This document shows positions 27,421-35,748 of a stretch of 47,689 bases of DNA, piece by piece. The notes beneath the pieces are model-generated. The model had not been told where the DNA came from, did not search any database, and saw only the letters and a list, made by a program, of their open reading frames with translations. The stretch's first letter is position 1, and every line of letters starts with the position of its first letter. The stretch spans positions 1 through 47,689 of the forward strand of contig CAJJDH010000023.1 of assembly GCA_905182905.1 (NCBI GenBank), in the 5' to 3' direction. Origin of the DNA: a marine gamma proteobacterium HTCC2089 (lineage in GTDB: Bacteria; Pseudomonadota; Gammaproteobacteria; Pseudomonadales; Azotimanducaceae). A program made the position numbers and the translations under genes.

Positions 27421-28190
27421 CACTGTCGTTGTTACAGACTGCGACTCATTGGCATGCCCCGGCGCGCAACAGGGCACACTTTGAAACTTTGTTGGAGCAA
27501 GTGCCGTCTTCTGCACAATTGGTCGTGTTACCTGAAATGTTCAGCACAGGTTTTACCATGGACTCCTCCGCGGTAGCTGAAACCATGGATGGAGAAACGG
27601 TTAGTTGGATGCAGGCCCAAGCTAAGCGGCGACACAAAGTACTTTGTGGAAGCTTGGTAATAGAGGAGCAAGGTCAGTTTTATAATCGTATGTTGTGGGT
27701 ACAGCCAGATGGCAATATCAAAATCTACGACAAAGGCCACTTGTTTCGCATGGGCGGCGAAGATCAGCATTACAGTGAAGGCAAAGATCGCGTAGTTGTA
27801 GAGTTTCAGGGTTGGCGAATTTGTCTATCTGTTTGCTATGACCTGCGCTTCCCTGTGTGGCTGCGTAATGACAGGCAATATGACTTGCTGCTCTGTGTGG
27901 CGAATTGGCCTGAGGCGAGGCGCGACATATGGCAAACCCTGCTTCGAGCCAGAGCGGTGGAAAATCAGACGTATTGTGCTGGCGTAAATATAATTGGTAC
28001 TGACGGTGCAGGCATTGTTTATGGCGGTGGCAGCGGTCTATATCATGGTGACGGTAAAGTGCTGGTTGATCCTGATGAGGGTTTAGGTGAGCAAAGAATT
28101 CTGACGCAAACGTTGGATTTGGCTGAACTAGAAACCCTACGCAGGGGGTTTCCTGTTGCACTGGATGCGGATGAATTTAAGCTTGTCTGA
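27408..28190 (+). CDS. yafV: Omega-amidase (YafV-like nitrilase-superfamily hydrolase)
   Basis: This carbon-nitrogen hydrolase of 260 residues probably hydrolyses 2-oxoglutaramate (alpha-ketoglutaramate) to 2-oxoglutarate and ammonia. The catalytic triad is visible: Glu in VLPEMFSTGF, Lys in YDKGHLFRM and Cys in LSVCYDLRFPVW. RAVENQTYCAGVN is the typical second conserved block. Its ATG lies inside the end of the aminotransferase gene (13-base overlap), so the two are translationally coupled and act in one methionine-salvage or transamination step. Length is normal for YafV/NIT2-like proteins. Confidence 0.93.
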   Translation: MQTLTLSLLQTATHWHAPARNRAHFETLLEQVPSSAQLVVLPEMFSTGFTMDSSAVAETMDGETVSWMQAQAKRRHKVLCGSLVIEEQGQFYNRMLWVQPDGNIKIYDKGHLFRMGGEDQHYSEGKDRVVVEFQGWRICLSVCYDLRFPVWLRNDRQYDLLLCVANWPEARRDIWQTLLRARAVENQTYCAGVNIIGTDGAGIVYGGGSGLYHGDGKVLVDPDEGLGEQRILTQTLDLAELETLRRGFPVALDADEFKLV

Positions 28191-28307
28191 GAGTTGTTGA
28201 AGAAATAGTAAGCAAATTTCCCTCTCGTTAAACGGTTTTTCAGTGACGGCACTCTATAATGTGGCGGCTGATTTCTAATCTAGTATTTTGCTTGGAGTAG
28301 TAGTGCA

Positions 28308-28706
28308 ATGAAGAGATTTCGTTTGAACCCCTTTGCTAATTCATTTGGGTTAGCCTCTATAGTGGTAGGTAGCCTGCTGCTAACTGGTTGTTCTCAAGGC
28401 GGTGACACAGTAGCTGGCGGTAGTGCTGTGAGCCACCCGGGTAAAGCCGTATACGATGACTACTGTTATTCCTGTCATAACCCTGGGCTTAATGGTGCAC
28501 CCAGAATTGGTGATGTGGATGAGTGGCGACCGCGTATAGCCAAGGGTAGAGGGCTGTTGCTTGCATCTACCGTGAATGGACTGGCGCCAGCTATGCCGGC
28601 TCGGGGCCTGTGTTATAGCTGCACTGATGAGGAACTATCCCATGCGGTGGATTATCTCATTGAACTAGCGCAACCAAAGCCAGCTCAACCAAAGCCAGCT
28701 CAATAG
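28308..28706 (+). CDS. Cytochrome c5-like lipoprotein
   Basis: This small c-type cytochrome has a single haem site, CYSCH, at residues 53-57. A second CxxC pair, LCYSCTDEEL, is the disulfide seen in cytochrome c5, and the axial Met is probably in APAMPARG. The leader ends in lipobox LTGC at residues 25-28, so it is likely lipid-anchored in the periplasm as an electron shuttle. Residues 122-132 are a duplicated QPKPA tail created by a perfect 15-bp tandem duplication at 28671-28700. It lies upstream of oxyR in the same direction with a 45-base gap, and may share its transcript. Confidence 0.9.
   Translation: MKRFRLNPFANSFGLASIVVGSLLLTGCSQGGDTVAGGSAVSHPGKAVYDDYCYSCHNPGLNGAPRIGDVDEWRPRIAKGRGLLLASTVNGLAPAMPARGLCYSCTDEELSHAVDYLIELAQPKPAQPKPAQ
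28671..28700 (+). repeat. 15-bp tandem duplication in the cytochrome tail
   Basis: CAACCAAAGCCAGCT occurs twice without a gap and encodes QPKPA twice, just before CAA TAG. Being a multiple of three it changes tail length without shifting the frame. Confidence 0.9.
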
Positions 28707-28751
28707 GTTGTTGGCTAACTGCGGTTTGTTCGTTTACCAGAAAGGCTTTTT

Positions 28752-29690
28752 ATGAATCTTCGAGACCTACGTTACTTGGTTGCTGTGGCTGAACATAAAC
28801 ATTTTGGTCGCGCAGCTGAAGCGTGTTTTGTTAGTCAGCCGACACTTTCTACCCAGCTGAAAAAGTTAGAAGAAACACTGGGTGTTTTGCTTATTGAACG
28901 CACTAACCGCCGAGTAATGTTGTCTCCCGAGGGCGAACAAATAGTTGCTCAAGCGCAACTAATCCTCTCAGAAGTGAATACGTTATTAGCGCTGTCTGAG
29001 CAACTTCAGGACCCTTTAGGTGGTGAGCTACGAGTGGGGATTATTCCAACCATAGCTCCTTATTTGCTACCAAAAATTCTTCAGCCCATTAAAGAGGCGT
29101 TTCCCAACCTGCAATTACAGCTCACAGAAGGCCAGACCGCGCATATAACTCGGCTGCTGAAGAGGGGTGACTTAGACGCGATCCTACTCGCCATTCCTAT
29201 TCCAGATTTGCACGATGAAAATATTCAGGAATTTGAACTGTACGATGAGCCTTTCTACTTGGCCGTCAGCGCAGATCACCCTAAAGCTAAAAGTGCGACT
29301 GTCACCGCAGCTGACCTAGAGGGCGAGTCTGTGTTGTTGCTTGAAGATGGTCATTGCCTGCGTGATCAAGCATTGGCTGTATGTAATGCCCATCGTGGTG
29401 TTGAAAGCAAAAGTTACAGCGCCACTAGCTTGGAAACGCTAAGACAATTAGTTGGGGCCGGAATGGGCGTCACTTTGATGCCTGAGCTGGCAGTACCCAT
29501 TGACGCTATAAAGAACACTAAAAAGGGTGCTGCGGAGAAAGGCGGGGTGACTGCCAGCCATGTGCACTATCTACCGTTTAGTGAAGATGATGTGCCTTAT
29601 CGAACCCTTGGGCTTTGCTGGCGAAATACTTCAACCAGAGCTGAATTGCTGGGTGACTTAGCTCAAGTTTTACGCGCGAGCCTACAGTAG
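28752..29690 (+). CDS. oxyR: Hydrogen peroxide-sensing LysR regulator OxyR
   Basis: OxyR senses H2O2 by forming a disulfide between two conserved cysteines and then activates peroxide defence genes. Both are present here: C202 in LLEDGHCLRDQ and C211 in ALAVC, with the same nine-residue spacing as Cys199/Cys208 of E. coli. TSLETLRQLVGAGMGVTLMPELAV is the conserved regulatory-domain tail. The N-terminal winged helix (FGRAAEACFVSQPTLSTQLKKLE) is typical. AAAGG (28741-28745) precedes ATG 28752. A probable terminator follows at 29725-29762. The rubrerythrin gene 2.2 kb away, with an OxyR-like half-site upstream, is a likely target. Confidence 0.95.
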   Translation: MNLRDLRYLVAVAEHKHFGRAAEACFVSQPTLSTQLKKLEETLGVLLIERTNRRVMLSPEGEQIVAQAQLILSEVNTLLALSEQLQDPLGGELRVGIIPTIAPYLLPKILQPIKEAFPNLQLQLTEGQTAHITRLLKRGDLDAILLAIPIPDLHDENIQEFELYDEPFYLAVSADHPKAKSATVTAADLEGESVLLLEDGHCLRDQALAVCNAHRGVESKSYSATSLETLRQLVGAGMGVTLMPELAVPIDAIKNTKKGAAEKGGVTASHVHYLPFSEDDVPYRTLGLCWRNTSTRAELLGDLAQVLRASLQ

Positions 29691-29724
29691 TCTTCGGCGA
29701 CTATCTGGTGTCTGAAGGGAGTAG

Positions 29725-29762
29725 GTTGGGGCCGAAGCTAGCCCCAACGTGACCTCTTTTTA
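29725..29762 (+). terminator. Probable terminator after oxyR
   Basis: GTTGGGGC (29725-29732) pairs perfectly with GCCCCAAC (29741-29748), and a T-run begins at 29757. The spacing between stem and T-run is longer than ideal. Confidence 0.65.
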
Positions 29763-29800
29763 AAAAAGGGGAATAAGGGTGAAGGAGGGTTAGGAGCGAC

Positions 29801-30379
29801 TTATGTTAAATCGCTCATCAGTGCATCTCGTGTCGCACCTTCAACATTGATAGTGCAAGGTATGCTGCTGTGATCAATACCCATCTTTAGCGGCCGACCA
29901 TTTTTCAGGTCTGCGACGTTTTCTGCACTTAACTCAAAGCGGGTGAAGTGCACTGCCGCTGCTTTTTCATCTCGCGTACGCTCCATGTCTTCATTAGCAA
30001 TAGCGTAAATTTTCTCGCCGTCGTTAACTTGCACCCAGACGGTGAGTTCAATGCCGCCCATTTTTGCCAACGCTACTTTGCGCTCTTCGGCATCGCTATA
30101 TTCAATCATGAATGTCGCTTTCCAATTGCTGCCGTCTGGAATCAGTGGGTTGTACGACTCTAGTTCTTCTTCAATTTCTGCTGCTTCAAAAATACGTTCC
30201 ACCCTAAGCATTTCCTGAATTTGGTAACGCATAGTCAGCTCATTTTCGAAATACAAAGTAGCATTGGCCCCAAGTGCAACTTGACGGTTCTTTTTCTGGG
30301 CGATGACATCTTGGCGAAAGGATTCACGTTTTTGCGCGTATTCTTCTAGAGACCAAAGGTCTGCTCGAGTTAGTTTCAT
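29801..30379 (-). CDS. DUF3501 family protein
   Basis: The 192-residue soluble protein fits DUF3501, a family with no established function that is found beside rubrerythrin and GlpC/HdrD-like Fe-S proteins. It starts MKLTRADLWSLEEY and contains RMELTMRYQIQEML-like helices (ELTMRYQIQEMLRVERI) and EELESYNPLIPDG. No cysteines, membrane segments or catalytic motif are obvious. A good AAGGA ribosome site precedes ATG 30379. It follows the Fe-S protein gene with an 88-base gap on the same strand. Co-occurrence with rubrerythrin suggests a role in the same peroxide or redox pathway. Confidence 0.88.
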   Translation of the reverse strand: MKLTRADLWSLEEYAQKRESFRQDVIAQKKNRQVALGANATLYFENELTMRYQIQEMLRVERIFEAAEIEEELESYNPLIPDGSNWKATFMIEYSDAEERKVALAKMGGIELTVWVQVNDGEKIYAIANEDMERTRDEKAAAVHFTRFELSAENVADLKNGRPLKMGIDHSSIPCTINVEGATRDALMSDLT

Positions 30380-30467
30380 GTTTTTTCCTTATTGCCACGA
30401 GGCGTTGCCACGCGGCTGCTATAAATTTTGCAAAAAGCTAGATTAGCGACTCGCTGTTCACTAGCTG

Positions 30468-31796
30468 CTAGATACCGTATGCCTGACGTACCATGCTTAC
30501 CGGATGCTTAGCCTCGCCACCCTCAACACCTTCTGCAATAAGGCGGCCGGCCATTGGGCAGTCTGAGCCGAATTCGTCTGGTTCGCTGTCGATTACGCGC
30601 TTGACTACCGGCTTGGCAATTTTCTTCGCTTTGTCGTAGGTTTCGGCTTTTACCGCATAGGTACCATCGTGCCCTGAACAACGCTCAATGGCGGTGACTT
30701 CAGTTTCAGGTATGAGTTTTAGAAAATCTCGTGTCTTCATACCAAAGTTTTGCACGCGTTGGTGGCAGGCGACATGGTAGGCAACTTTGCCTAGGGGCCG
30801 CGCAAATTCCGTTTCGATCAGTCCCGCTTTATGTCTGAGCATTAGGTATTCAAACGGGTCGAAGAAATGCGCCTTAACATTGGCAATATCTTCTTGCTCA
30901 GGAAACATAAGTGGCAACTCTTGCTTGTACATAAGCACACAAGATGGAATAGGCGCGATGATATCGTAGCCTTCTTCAATGGCCTGCTGGAAAACTGGGA
31001 TGTTCGCATCCTTCATCTTTTCAACTTTCTTCAAGTCGCCCAGTTCTAATTTGGGCATGCCACAGCATTTGGCATCTTGGAGTACTTTCACTGCAACGCC
31101 ATTATGGTTGAGTACGGCGATCAGATCTTCCACCATCTGTGGTTCGTTATGATCTCCGTAGCAGGTTACAAATATCGCAACCTTGCCGGTTGTTTTGTCG
31201 GTTGAAGTTACTTTGCTGTGGTCGCCGATATAACCCTCAAGAGATTTGGTCAAAGGCTTGGCTATAAAGTTAGGCAGTGGGGCATCTTGGTGTATACCAA
31301 ACAATGCTTCCCCAGCTTTCCGTAGCGGTTTGGAGTTGGCCGCAGCGTTAGCCATTTGTGCAATACCCGGTGTAGATATGGCGTCAAAAATTGGATCTGT
31401 TGAGGTAATAATGCGATCGCGCCACTTGGTATCTTTGTTGGCAAAGTTTTGCGCTTTTGCGCGTAACATCAAATGCGGGAAGTCCAGTGCCCATTCGTGA
31501 GGTGGAAGGTATGGACACTTAGTTTCTGCGCATAGGTCGCAAAGAAAGCACTGGTCGACCACTTTGTTGTAATCGGCTTTATCTACTCCATCTACTTCAA
31601 ATGTTTCTGATTCATCAACCAAATCAAAGAGTGTTGGAAATGAGTCGCACAAACTTACACAGCGCCGGCAACCGTGGCATATGTCAAAAACGCGCTCCAT
31701 TTCTTTGTGCAGCGAATCTTTGTCGTAAAATTCAGGATTCTTCCAATCTAGCGGTTGGCGATCTGGGGCTTCTAAACTACCTTCACGTGTACTCAT
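30468..31796 (-). CDS. GlpC/HdrD-like Fe-S oxidoreductase with two 4Fe-4S motifs and CCG domains
   Basis: Residues 40-50 give CxxCxxCxxxC (C40, C43, C46, C50). Residues 83-94 give a second cluster set (C83, C86, C89, C94). The C-terminal half has cysteine-rich (CCG) domains: DAKCCGMPKLELG and IERCSGHDGTYAVK. This is the architecture of GlpC and heterodisulfide reductase subunit D, which move electrons between quinone, thiols and partner flavoproteins. The partner here is probably rubrerythrin, encoded upstream on the same strand, with DUF3501 downstream. I infer a peroxide-reduction electron chain. A strong terminator (31847-31873) between rubrerythrin and this gene would reduce its expression. 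Length is 442 residues. Confidence 0.9.
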   Translation of the reverse strand: MSTREGSLEAPDRQPLDWKNPEFYDKDSLHKEMERVFDICHGCRRCVSLCDSFPTLFDLVDESETFEVDGVDKADYNKVVDQCFLCDLCAETKCPYLPPHEWALDFPHLMLRAKAQNFANKDTKWRDRIITSTDPIFDAISTPGIAQMANAAANSKPLRKAGEALFGIHQDAPLPNFIAKPLTKSLEGYIGDHSKVTSTDKTTGKVAIFVTCYGDHNEPQMVEDLIAVLNHNGVAVKVLQDAKCCGMPKLELGDLKKVEKMKDANIPVFQQAIEEGYDIIAPIPSCVLMYKQELPLMFPEQEDIANVKAHFFDPFEYLMLRHKAGLIETEFARPLGKVAYHVACHQRVQNFGMKTRDFLKLIPETEVTAIERCSGHDGTYAVKAETYDKAKKIAKPVVKRVIDSEPDEFGSDCPMAGRLIAEGVEGGEAKHPVSMVRQAYGI

Positions 31797-31846
31797 TGGT
31801 TTTCTCTATTCTCATCATTTACGGGGTCTATGCTGTTTTGCTGGCA

Positions 31847-31873
31847 TAAAAAAGGGGCTCAAATAAGCCCCTT
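31847..31873 (-). terminator. Intra-operon terminator/attenuator between rubrerythrin and the Fe-S gene
   Basis: On the minus strand AAGGGGCT pairs with AGCCCCTT (31866-31873 with 31852-31859) around a six-base loop, followed by six T. It lies 46 bases past the rubrerythrin stop and 51 before the Fe-S gene start. Confidence 0.88.
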
Positions 31874-31919
31874 CGTAGAACATCTTGCGAATATCGCCGT
31901 GTTCTTGGCTAGCCATCCG

Positions 31920-32336
31920 CTAGTCCATAGCATCCAAAGCTTTTTGGAATCTGTTGGCGTGTGAACGCTCAGCTTTCGCTAGTGTTTCAAACCAATCTGC
32001 GATTTCATCAAAACCTTCGTCGCGTGCTGTCTTGGCCATACCAGGGTACATATCTGTGTACTCGTGGGTCTCGCCAGCTACAGCTGCTTTAAGGTTGTCA
32101 GAAGTCGTACCGATCGGTAGGCCTGTTGCTGGATCGCCAACGGCTTCCATGTACTCAAGGTGTCCGTGGGCATGCCCAGTTTCGCCTTCTGCTGTTGAGC
32201 GGAATACGGTTGCGACGTCATTTTCGCCTTCAACATCAGCCTTCGCTGCGAAATAGAGGTATCGACGATTTGCTTGAGATTCCCCAGCAAAGGCGTCCTT
32301 AAGGTTTTGCAAAGTATTGCTGTCCTTTAGTTCCAT
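31920..32336 (-). CDS. Rubrerythrin without rubredoxin domain (erythrin-like)
   Basis: This 138-residue ferritin-like four-helix protein has a non-haem di-iron site that reduces H2O2. The iron-ligand glutamates lie in [36 protein letters not shown] and [12 protein letters not shown], the standard rubrerythrin pattern. The C-terminal rubredoxin CxxC pair of full-length rubrerythrins is absent, so electrons must come from another protein; the neighbouring Fe-S protein is a candidate. Both an OxyR-like dyad (32444-32458) and a Fur-like box (32490-32508) lie upstream, consistent with peroxide and iron control. The ribosome site CGGAG is about ten bases before ATG 32336. Confidence 0.95.
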   Translation of the reverse strand: MELKDSNTLQNLKDAFAGESQANRRYLYFAAKADVEGENDVATVFRSTAEGETGHAHGHLEYMEAVGDPATGLPIGTTSDNLKAAVAGETHEYTDMYPGMAKTARDEGFDEIADWFETLAKAERSHANRFQKALDAMD

Positions 32337-32443
32337 GATTGCATGAACTCCGTCTTGTTTATATTTGAGCCAATGGCCCGGTGACTGAACATTAGTATAG
32401 GTATCTAAAGATTCTTTTCTATTTGAAACTTTAGATCATTACA

Positions 32444-32458
32444 ATAGGCGGAGCCTAT
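32444..32458. promoter_or_regulatory. OxyR-like ATAG-N7-CTAT dyad upstream of rubrerythrin
   Basis: ATAGGC-N3-GCCTAT is a perfect inverted repeat that fits one OxyR half-site (ATAG-N7-CTAT). A TATACT-like -10 (32394-32399, minus strand) would place it near -60. The second half-site of a full OxyR box is not recognisable. A further 8-bp inverted repeat, ATCTAAAG/CTTTAGAT, lies at 32403-32436. Confidence 0.5.
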
Positions 32459-32489
32459 CAATGATTGATTCTTAGTTGCTTTCCTCAAT

Positions 32490-32508
32490 GATAATGATTC
32501 CTATTACC
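32490..32508. promoter_or_regulatory. Fur-like iron box
   Basis: GATAATGAT followed by TCCTATTACC matches the 19-bp Fur consensus at 14 positions, including all of the first nine. It is 154 bases upstream of rubrerythrin and 125 upstream of the MATE gene, so its target is ambiguous. Confidence 0.55.
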
Positions 32509-32632
32509 AACTAATCCTTGGATTTTGAGCTGGCGCTAAGGGTACGAAAGATATCTATCCTGCTAATACTACCTCTGTACAATGCCACTTTTTATTGGCG
32601 GCTTAGTTGACGTCGAAAGCTGAGTGAGTGCT

Positions 32633-33982
32633 ATGGACTGGGCGGTAAGTAAAGAGCTAAAGAAATTGACTGGTTTAGCCGTGCCGCTGGTAGTCACTCA
32701 GCTTGCGCAGATGGGTTTGGGCGTTCTAGATACCATTATGGCAGGTCGTGTTAGCGCCGTTGAATTAGCGGGAGTTGCCTTGGGCGGAGTAGTCTTCTGG
32801 CCGGTGCTTATGCTGATAGCGGGCATTGTTATGGCAGTGACTCCCACTGTTTCTCAATTACATGGTGGGGGTCGGGTAAAGGAAGCTGGGGCAGTGGTGC
32901 GCCAAGCACTTTGGATCGCCTTATTCTGTGGCTCGGCAATGATCATTCTGCTGCACAACCTCGAGCCCATGTATCATTTTGTTGGCGTTGACCCGTTAGC
33001 TATCCCTATAACCATGGCTTATGTGAAAGCCGTTAGCTGGGGTGTTTTGCCGGTATTAGGTTACTTTGTGCTGCGTTATCTGTGTGAAGGTACGTCTTGG
33101 ACAACTCCTGCAATGGTCATCGCAGGTTCAGCCTTCTTGCTCAAGATTCCACTCAACTATTGGTTTATCTATGGCGGCATGGGCTTGCCTGCTATGGGCG
33201 GAGAAGGTTGTGGGTGGGCGACCTCTGCCATTATGTTTTATGAGTTGGTTGCGATAATTTGTGTTGTGCAATTCTCGCGTGTAAGGGTTACGGGGGTTTT
33301 TGCAAAGTTTTCTTGGCCCCATGCCGGTGAGATGAAACGCCTAGTTCGTCTTGGCCTACCGATTGGTCTTTCCACATTCGCCGAGTTTGGAATTTTTTCC
33401 GCCGTCACGTTGTTGATCGGGCGTCTTGGAGTAGAGACTGTAGCGGCGAATCAGATTGTTAATAATGTCAGTGGTTTGGTGTTTATGATCCCCTTGGGGT
33501 TGGGTATGGCCACCTCTATCCGCGTTGGTTATAACGTTGGGGCCGGAGACTACTTGGCTGCGCGTAGAAGTGGTCAGGTGGCATTAAGTGCGGGCTTTAT
33601 TTTTGCACTGTTCGCTTCCACTGGATTGCTATTGGGCGGCGAATTTATTGCGCGTTTATATTCCAGTGAAGCGCCAGTCGTAGCACTCGCTAGCGGATTG
33701 CTGGTTATTGTTGCGCTTATTCAAATTAGTGACGACCTGCAGGTTATCGCCATGGGTGCGTTGAGGGGTTATAAAGATACAAGGACACCATTCTTAATCG
33801 CGCTATTTTGCTATTGGGTTGTCGGCTTTCCCATCGCTTGGTTGTTTGGATTCGGCTATTTTGAAGCAATAGATTTTGGTGTGTACGGGTATTGGATGGG
33901 TATGGCGTCGGGGTTAACTTGCGCTGCGGGTCTACTGCTATATCGGTTTAACAAGGTCTCAAAACATGCGTTGTCCCTTTAA
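32633..33982 (+). CDS. norM: MATE-family (NorM-like) cation/drug antiporter
   Basis: This 449-residue polytopic membrane protein has about twelve spans and the MATE signatures LVVTQLAQMGLGVLDTIMAG at the start and AANQIVNNVSGLVFMIPLGLGMATSIRVG in the second half. The repeat symmetry between halves is as expected. Relatives export cationic drugs and dyes with Na+ or H+. I start at ATG 32633 because the family consensus follows directly. A GTG three codons earlier (32624) is possible, since the ribosome site is poor for either. The downstream DMT transporter begins 30 bases after its stop, so the two are probably co-transcribed. A Fur-like box lies about 125 bases upstream. Confidence 0.92.
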   Translation: MDWAVSKELKKLTGLAVPLVVTQLAQMGLGVLDTIMAGRVSAVELAGVALGGVVFWPVLMLIAGIVMAVTPTVSQLHGGGRVKEAGAVVRQALWIALFCGSAMIILLHNLEPMYHFVGVDPLAIPITMAYVKAVSWGVLPVLGYFVLRYLCEGTSWTTPAMVIAGSAFLLKIPLNYWFIYGGMGLPAMGGEGCGWATSAIMFYELVAIICVVQFSRVRVTGVFAKFSWPHAGEMKRLVRLGLPIGLSTFAEFGIFSAVTLLIGRLGVETVAANQIVNNVSGLVFMIPLGLGMATSIRVGYNVGAGDYLAARRSGQVALSAGFIFALFASTGLLLGGEFIARLYSSEAPVVALASGLLVIVALIQISDDLQVIAMGALRGYKDTRTPFLIALFCYWVVGFPIAWLFGFGYFEAIDFGVYGYWMGMASGLTCAAGLLLYRFNKVSKHALSL

Positions 33983-34012
33983 TAAAATGCCTTTCTTGGA
34001 GTCGCCGATCTA

Positions 34013-34924
34013 ATGGAGCTTTGGGTTGGTCTAACTATTGCGGGTGCTTTTCTACAAAACCTGCGCTCCTTATTACAGAAACGTCTGACGGGCGAGCTTT
34101 CTGTTAATGGCGCAGCCTACGTGCGTTTTGTTTACGCCATTCCATTTGCATGGTTTTACGTGGCCTATATTTGGGAGGGCCGTCTTCCAGAGATCAATTT
34201 TGCATTCATTGCTTACGTCATTGCTGGTGCCTGTACGCAAATCATTGCCACATCTGCTCTAGTTGCGGCTGTGAGCGGTTCGCACTTTGCAGTTGGCACA
34301 GCTCTAAGTAAAACCGAGGCGGTACAGGCTGCACTTTTGGGTTTGCTTTTATTGGGCGATGCAATATCTGGGTTGGCAATGACGGGTATTGCGGTGAGTT
34401 TAGTCGGCGTATTCTTTTTGTCTGGCAGTATTCGTACTAAAGATTTTTTACGTGGCGATGCCAGTGTTTGGTACGGTGTGCTTGCTGGTACCGCTTTCGC
34501 CCTTTGCTCGGTGTGTTTTCGTGGTGCGAGTTTGGCTTTAGAGGTTGATTTGGAGACTATTGATCCTGCTCAGAAAGCGCAAACACTGGGGTTCGCTGAG
34601 CGTGCTGGATTCACCTTGGCCGTTACCCTGACTTTGCAAACTCTGCTTATGGGAATTTATCTTTATCTGCGAGAGCCCGGGCAAATGGTCAAGGTCGCCA
34701 CCAATTGGCCTATTGGAATATGGGTGGGATTGATCGGCAGTATCAGTTCAATTTTTTGGTTTTCTGCAATGACCTTACAAAACGCCGCGATTGTCAGGGC
34801 GTTAGGGCAGATCGAATTACTATTTACGCTTGTCACTTCAATTTTCTTTTTGCGTGAACGAGTTAGGGCGCGGGAGATTGCAGGTATGTGTTTGCTAGTA
34901 TTCGGAATCCTGTTGCTGGTCTAA
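34013..34924 (+). CDS. DMT/EamA-family transporter
   Basis: This 303-residue protein has about ten predicted membrane spans arranged as two EamA repeats. The first includes VRFVYAIPFAWFYVAYIW and AVGTALSKTEAVQAALLGLLLLGD; the second ends MTLQNAAIVRALGQIELLFTLVTSIFFLRERV. The ALSKTEA and GQIELLFT elements near paired helix ends are typical of the drug/metabolite superfamily. The substrate is unknown; metabolite export is the commonest role. It sits 30 bases after the MATE gene and 38 bases before a crotonase gene with its own good ribosome site, so the three may be one transcript. Confidence 0.88.
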   Translation: MELWVGLTIAGAFLQNLRSLLQKRLTGELSVNGAAYVRFVYAIPFAWFYVAYIWEGRLPEINFAFIAYVIAGACTQIIATSALVAAVSGSHFAVGTALSKTEAVQAALLGLLLLGDAISGLAMTGIAVSLVGVFFLSGSIRTKDFLRGDASVWYGVLAGTAFALCSVCFRGASLALEVDLETIDPAQKAQTLGFAERAGFTLAVTLTLQTLLMGIYLYLREPGQMVKVATNWPIGIWVGLIGSISSIFWFSAMTLQNAAIVRALGQIELLFTLVTSIFFLRERVRAREIAGMCLLVFGILLLV

Positions 34925-34962
34925 TTGGCGAGTAAAAGTTCTCAAACGAAAAGGGGTTGGTC

Positions 34963-35703
34963 ATGGATGAGGTTGTAGTTAATAAGTTCACTACTGAAGC
35001 CGGCGGTGTTTGGGCGGAAGTGGTGTTAAACCGGCCTGAACGTAAAAATGCGATTACTGGTCCCTTAGGCGTTGGTCTTGCCAAGGGCATCAATGAGCTA
35101 GCGGCAGATGATCAAGTGCAAGCAATTATGCTTCGTGGCGAAGGTGGGGCCTTTTGCTCTGGCCTAGATCTTGGCGCATTTAACGCCACGCCAGAACCAG
35201 AGTGGTTGCCGAATTTTCAGCAAATCTGGCGCAGTGCGCATAAAGCAATTTTCGAATGTGATAAACCTATTGTAGGGGCGATGGAGCGATACGCGATCAA
35301 CGGCGGCGCGGCTTTGGCTGTGGCGTGCGACTATTTGGTGATCGGCGAACAGTCTTTTGTTCAAGTGGGCGAAGTTCAAATTGGTATGGCTGCGCCGTAC
35401 AATTTGGCGTGGTTAAACTTGCGCTACAGCGAGGCTGCGATCACCGAGGTTGTACTTTTAGGCGATAGGATAAGTGGTGCAGAAATGTTGCGTTTAGGCC
35501 TTGCCAATCAATGTGTAGTTGATGATCAAGTTGTGCATTCTGCCTCGGCTATTTGTCAGCGATTTGCAGATTTCCCTGCCGGTGCTGCGGCCAAAATCAA
35601 GAAGGGGATGCGAGCGCGTCTTAACCAAACCGCCGACGAGTGGTTTGATTTGCATACCCGTGCAACTGCAGGCGTGCAGGTAAAGCCGACCTCAATGAAA
35701 TAG
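34963..35703 (+). CDS. Enoyl-CoA hydratase/isomerase (crotonase) family protein
   Basis: This 246-residue crotonase-fold protein hydrates or isomerises acyl-CoA thioesters. VVLNRPERKNAI is the opening signature and RGEGGAFCSGLDLGAF the first oxyanion-hole loop. GAMERYAINGGAALAVACDYLVIGE gives the second oxyanion hole (the NGGA segment). The catalytic Glu region is FVQVGEVQIGMAAP. The subfamily and substrate are not clear. ATG 34963 is chosen over the TTG at 34957 because AAGGGG (34951-34956) is correctly spaced to the ATG. It is convergent with the IPP isomerase gene 45 bases on. Confidence 0.9.
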   Translation: MDEVVVNKFTTEAGGVWAEVVLNRPERKNAITGPLGVGLAKGINELAADDQVQAIMLRGEGGAFCSGLDLGAFNATPEPEWLPNFQQIWRSAHKAIFECDKPIVGAMERYAINGGAALAVACDYLVIGEQSFVQVGEVQIGMAAPYNLAWLNLRYSEAAITEVVLLGDRISGAEMLRLGLANQCVVDDQVVHSASAICQRFADFPAGAAAKIKKGMRARLNQTADEWFDLHTRATAGVQVKPTSMK

Positions 35704-35748
35704 TTTGGCGAAAGGTGTAACTAGAGAGTTGTATGGGCTGGAGATAGT

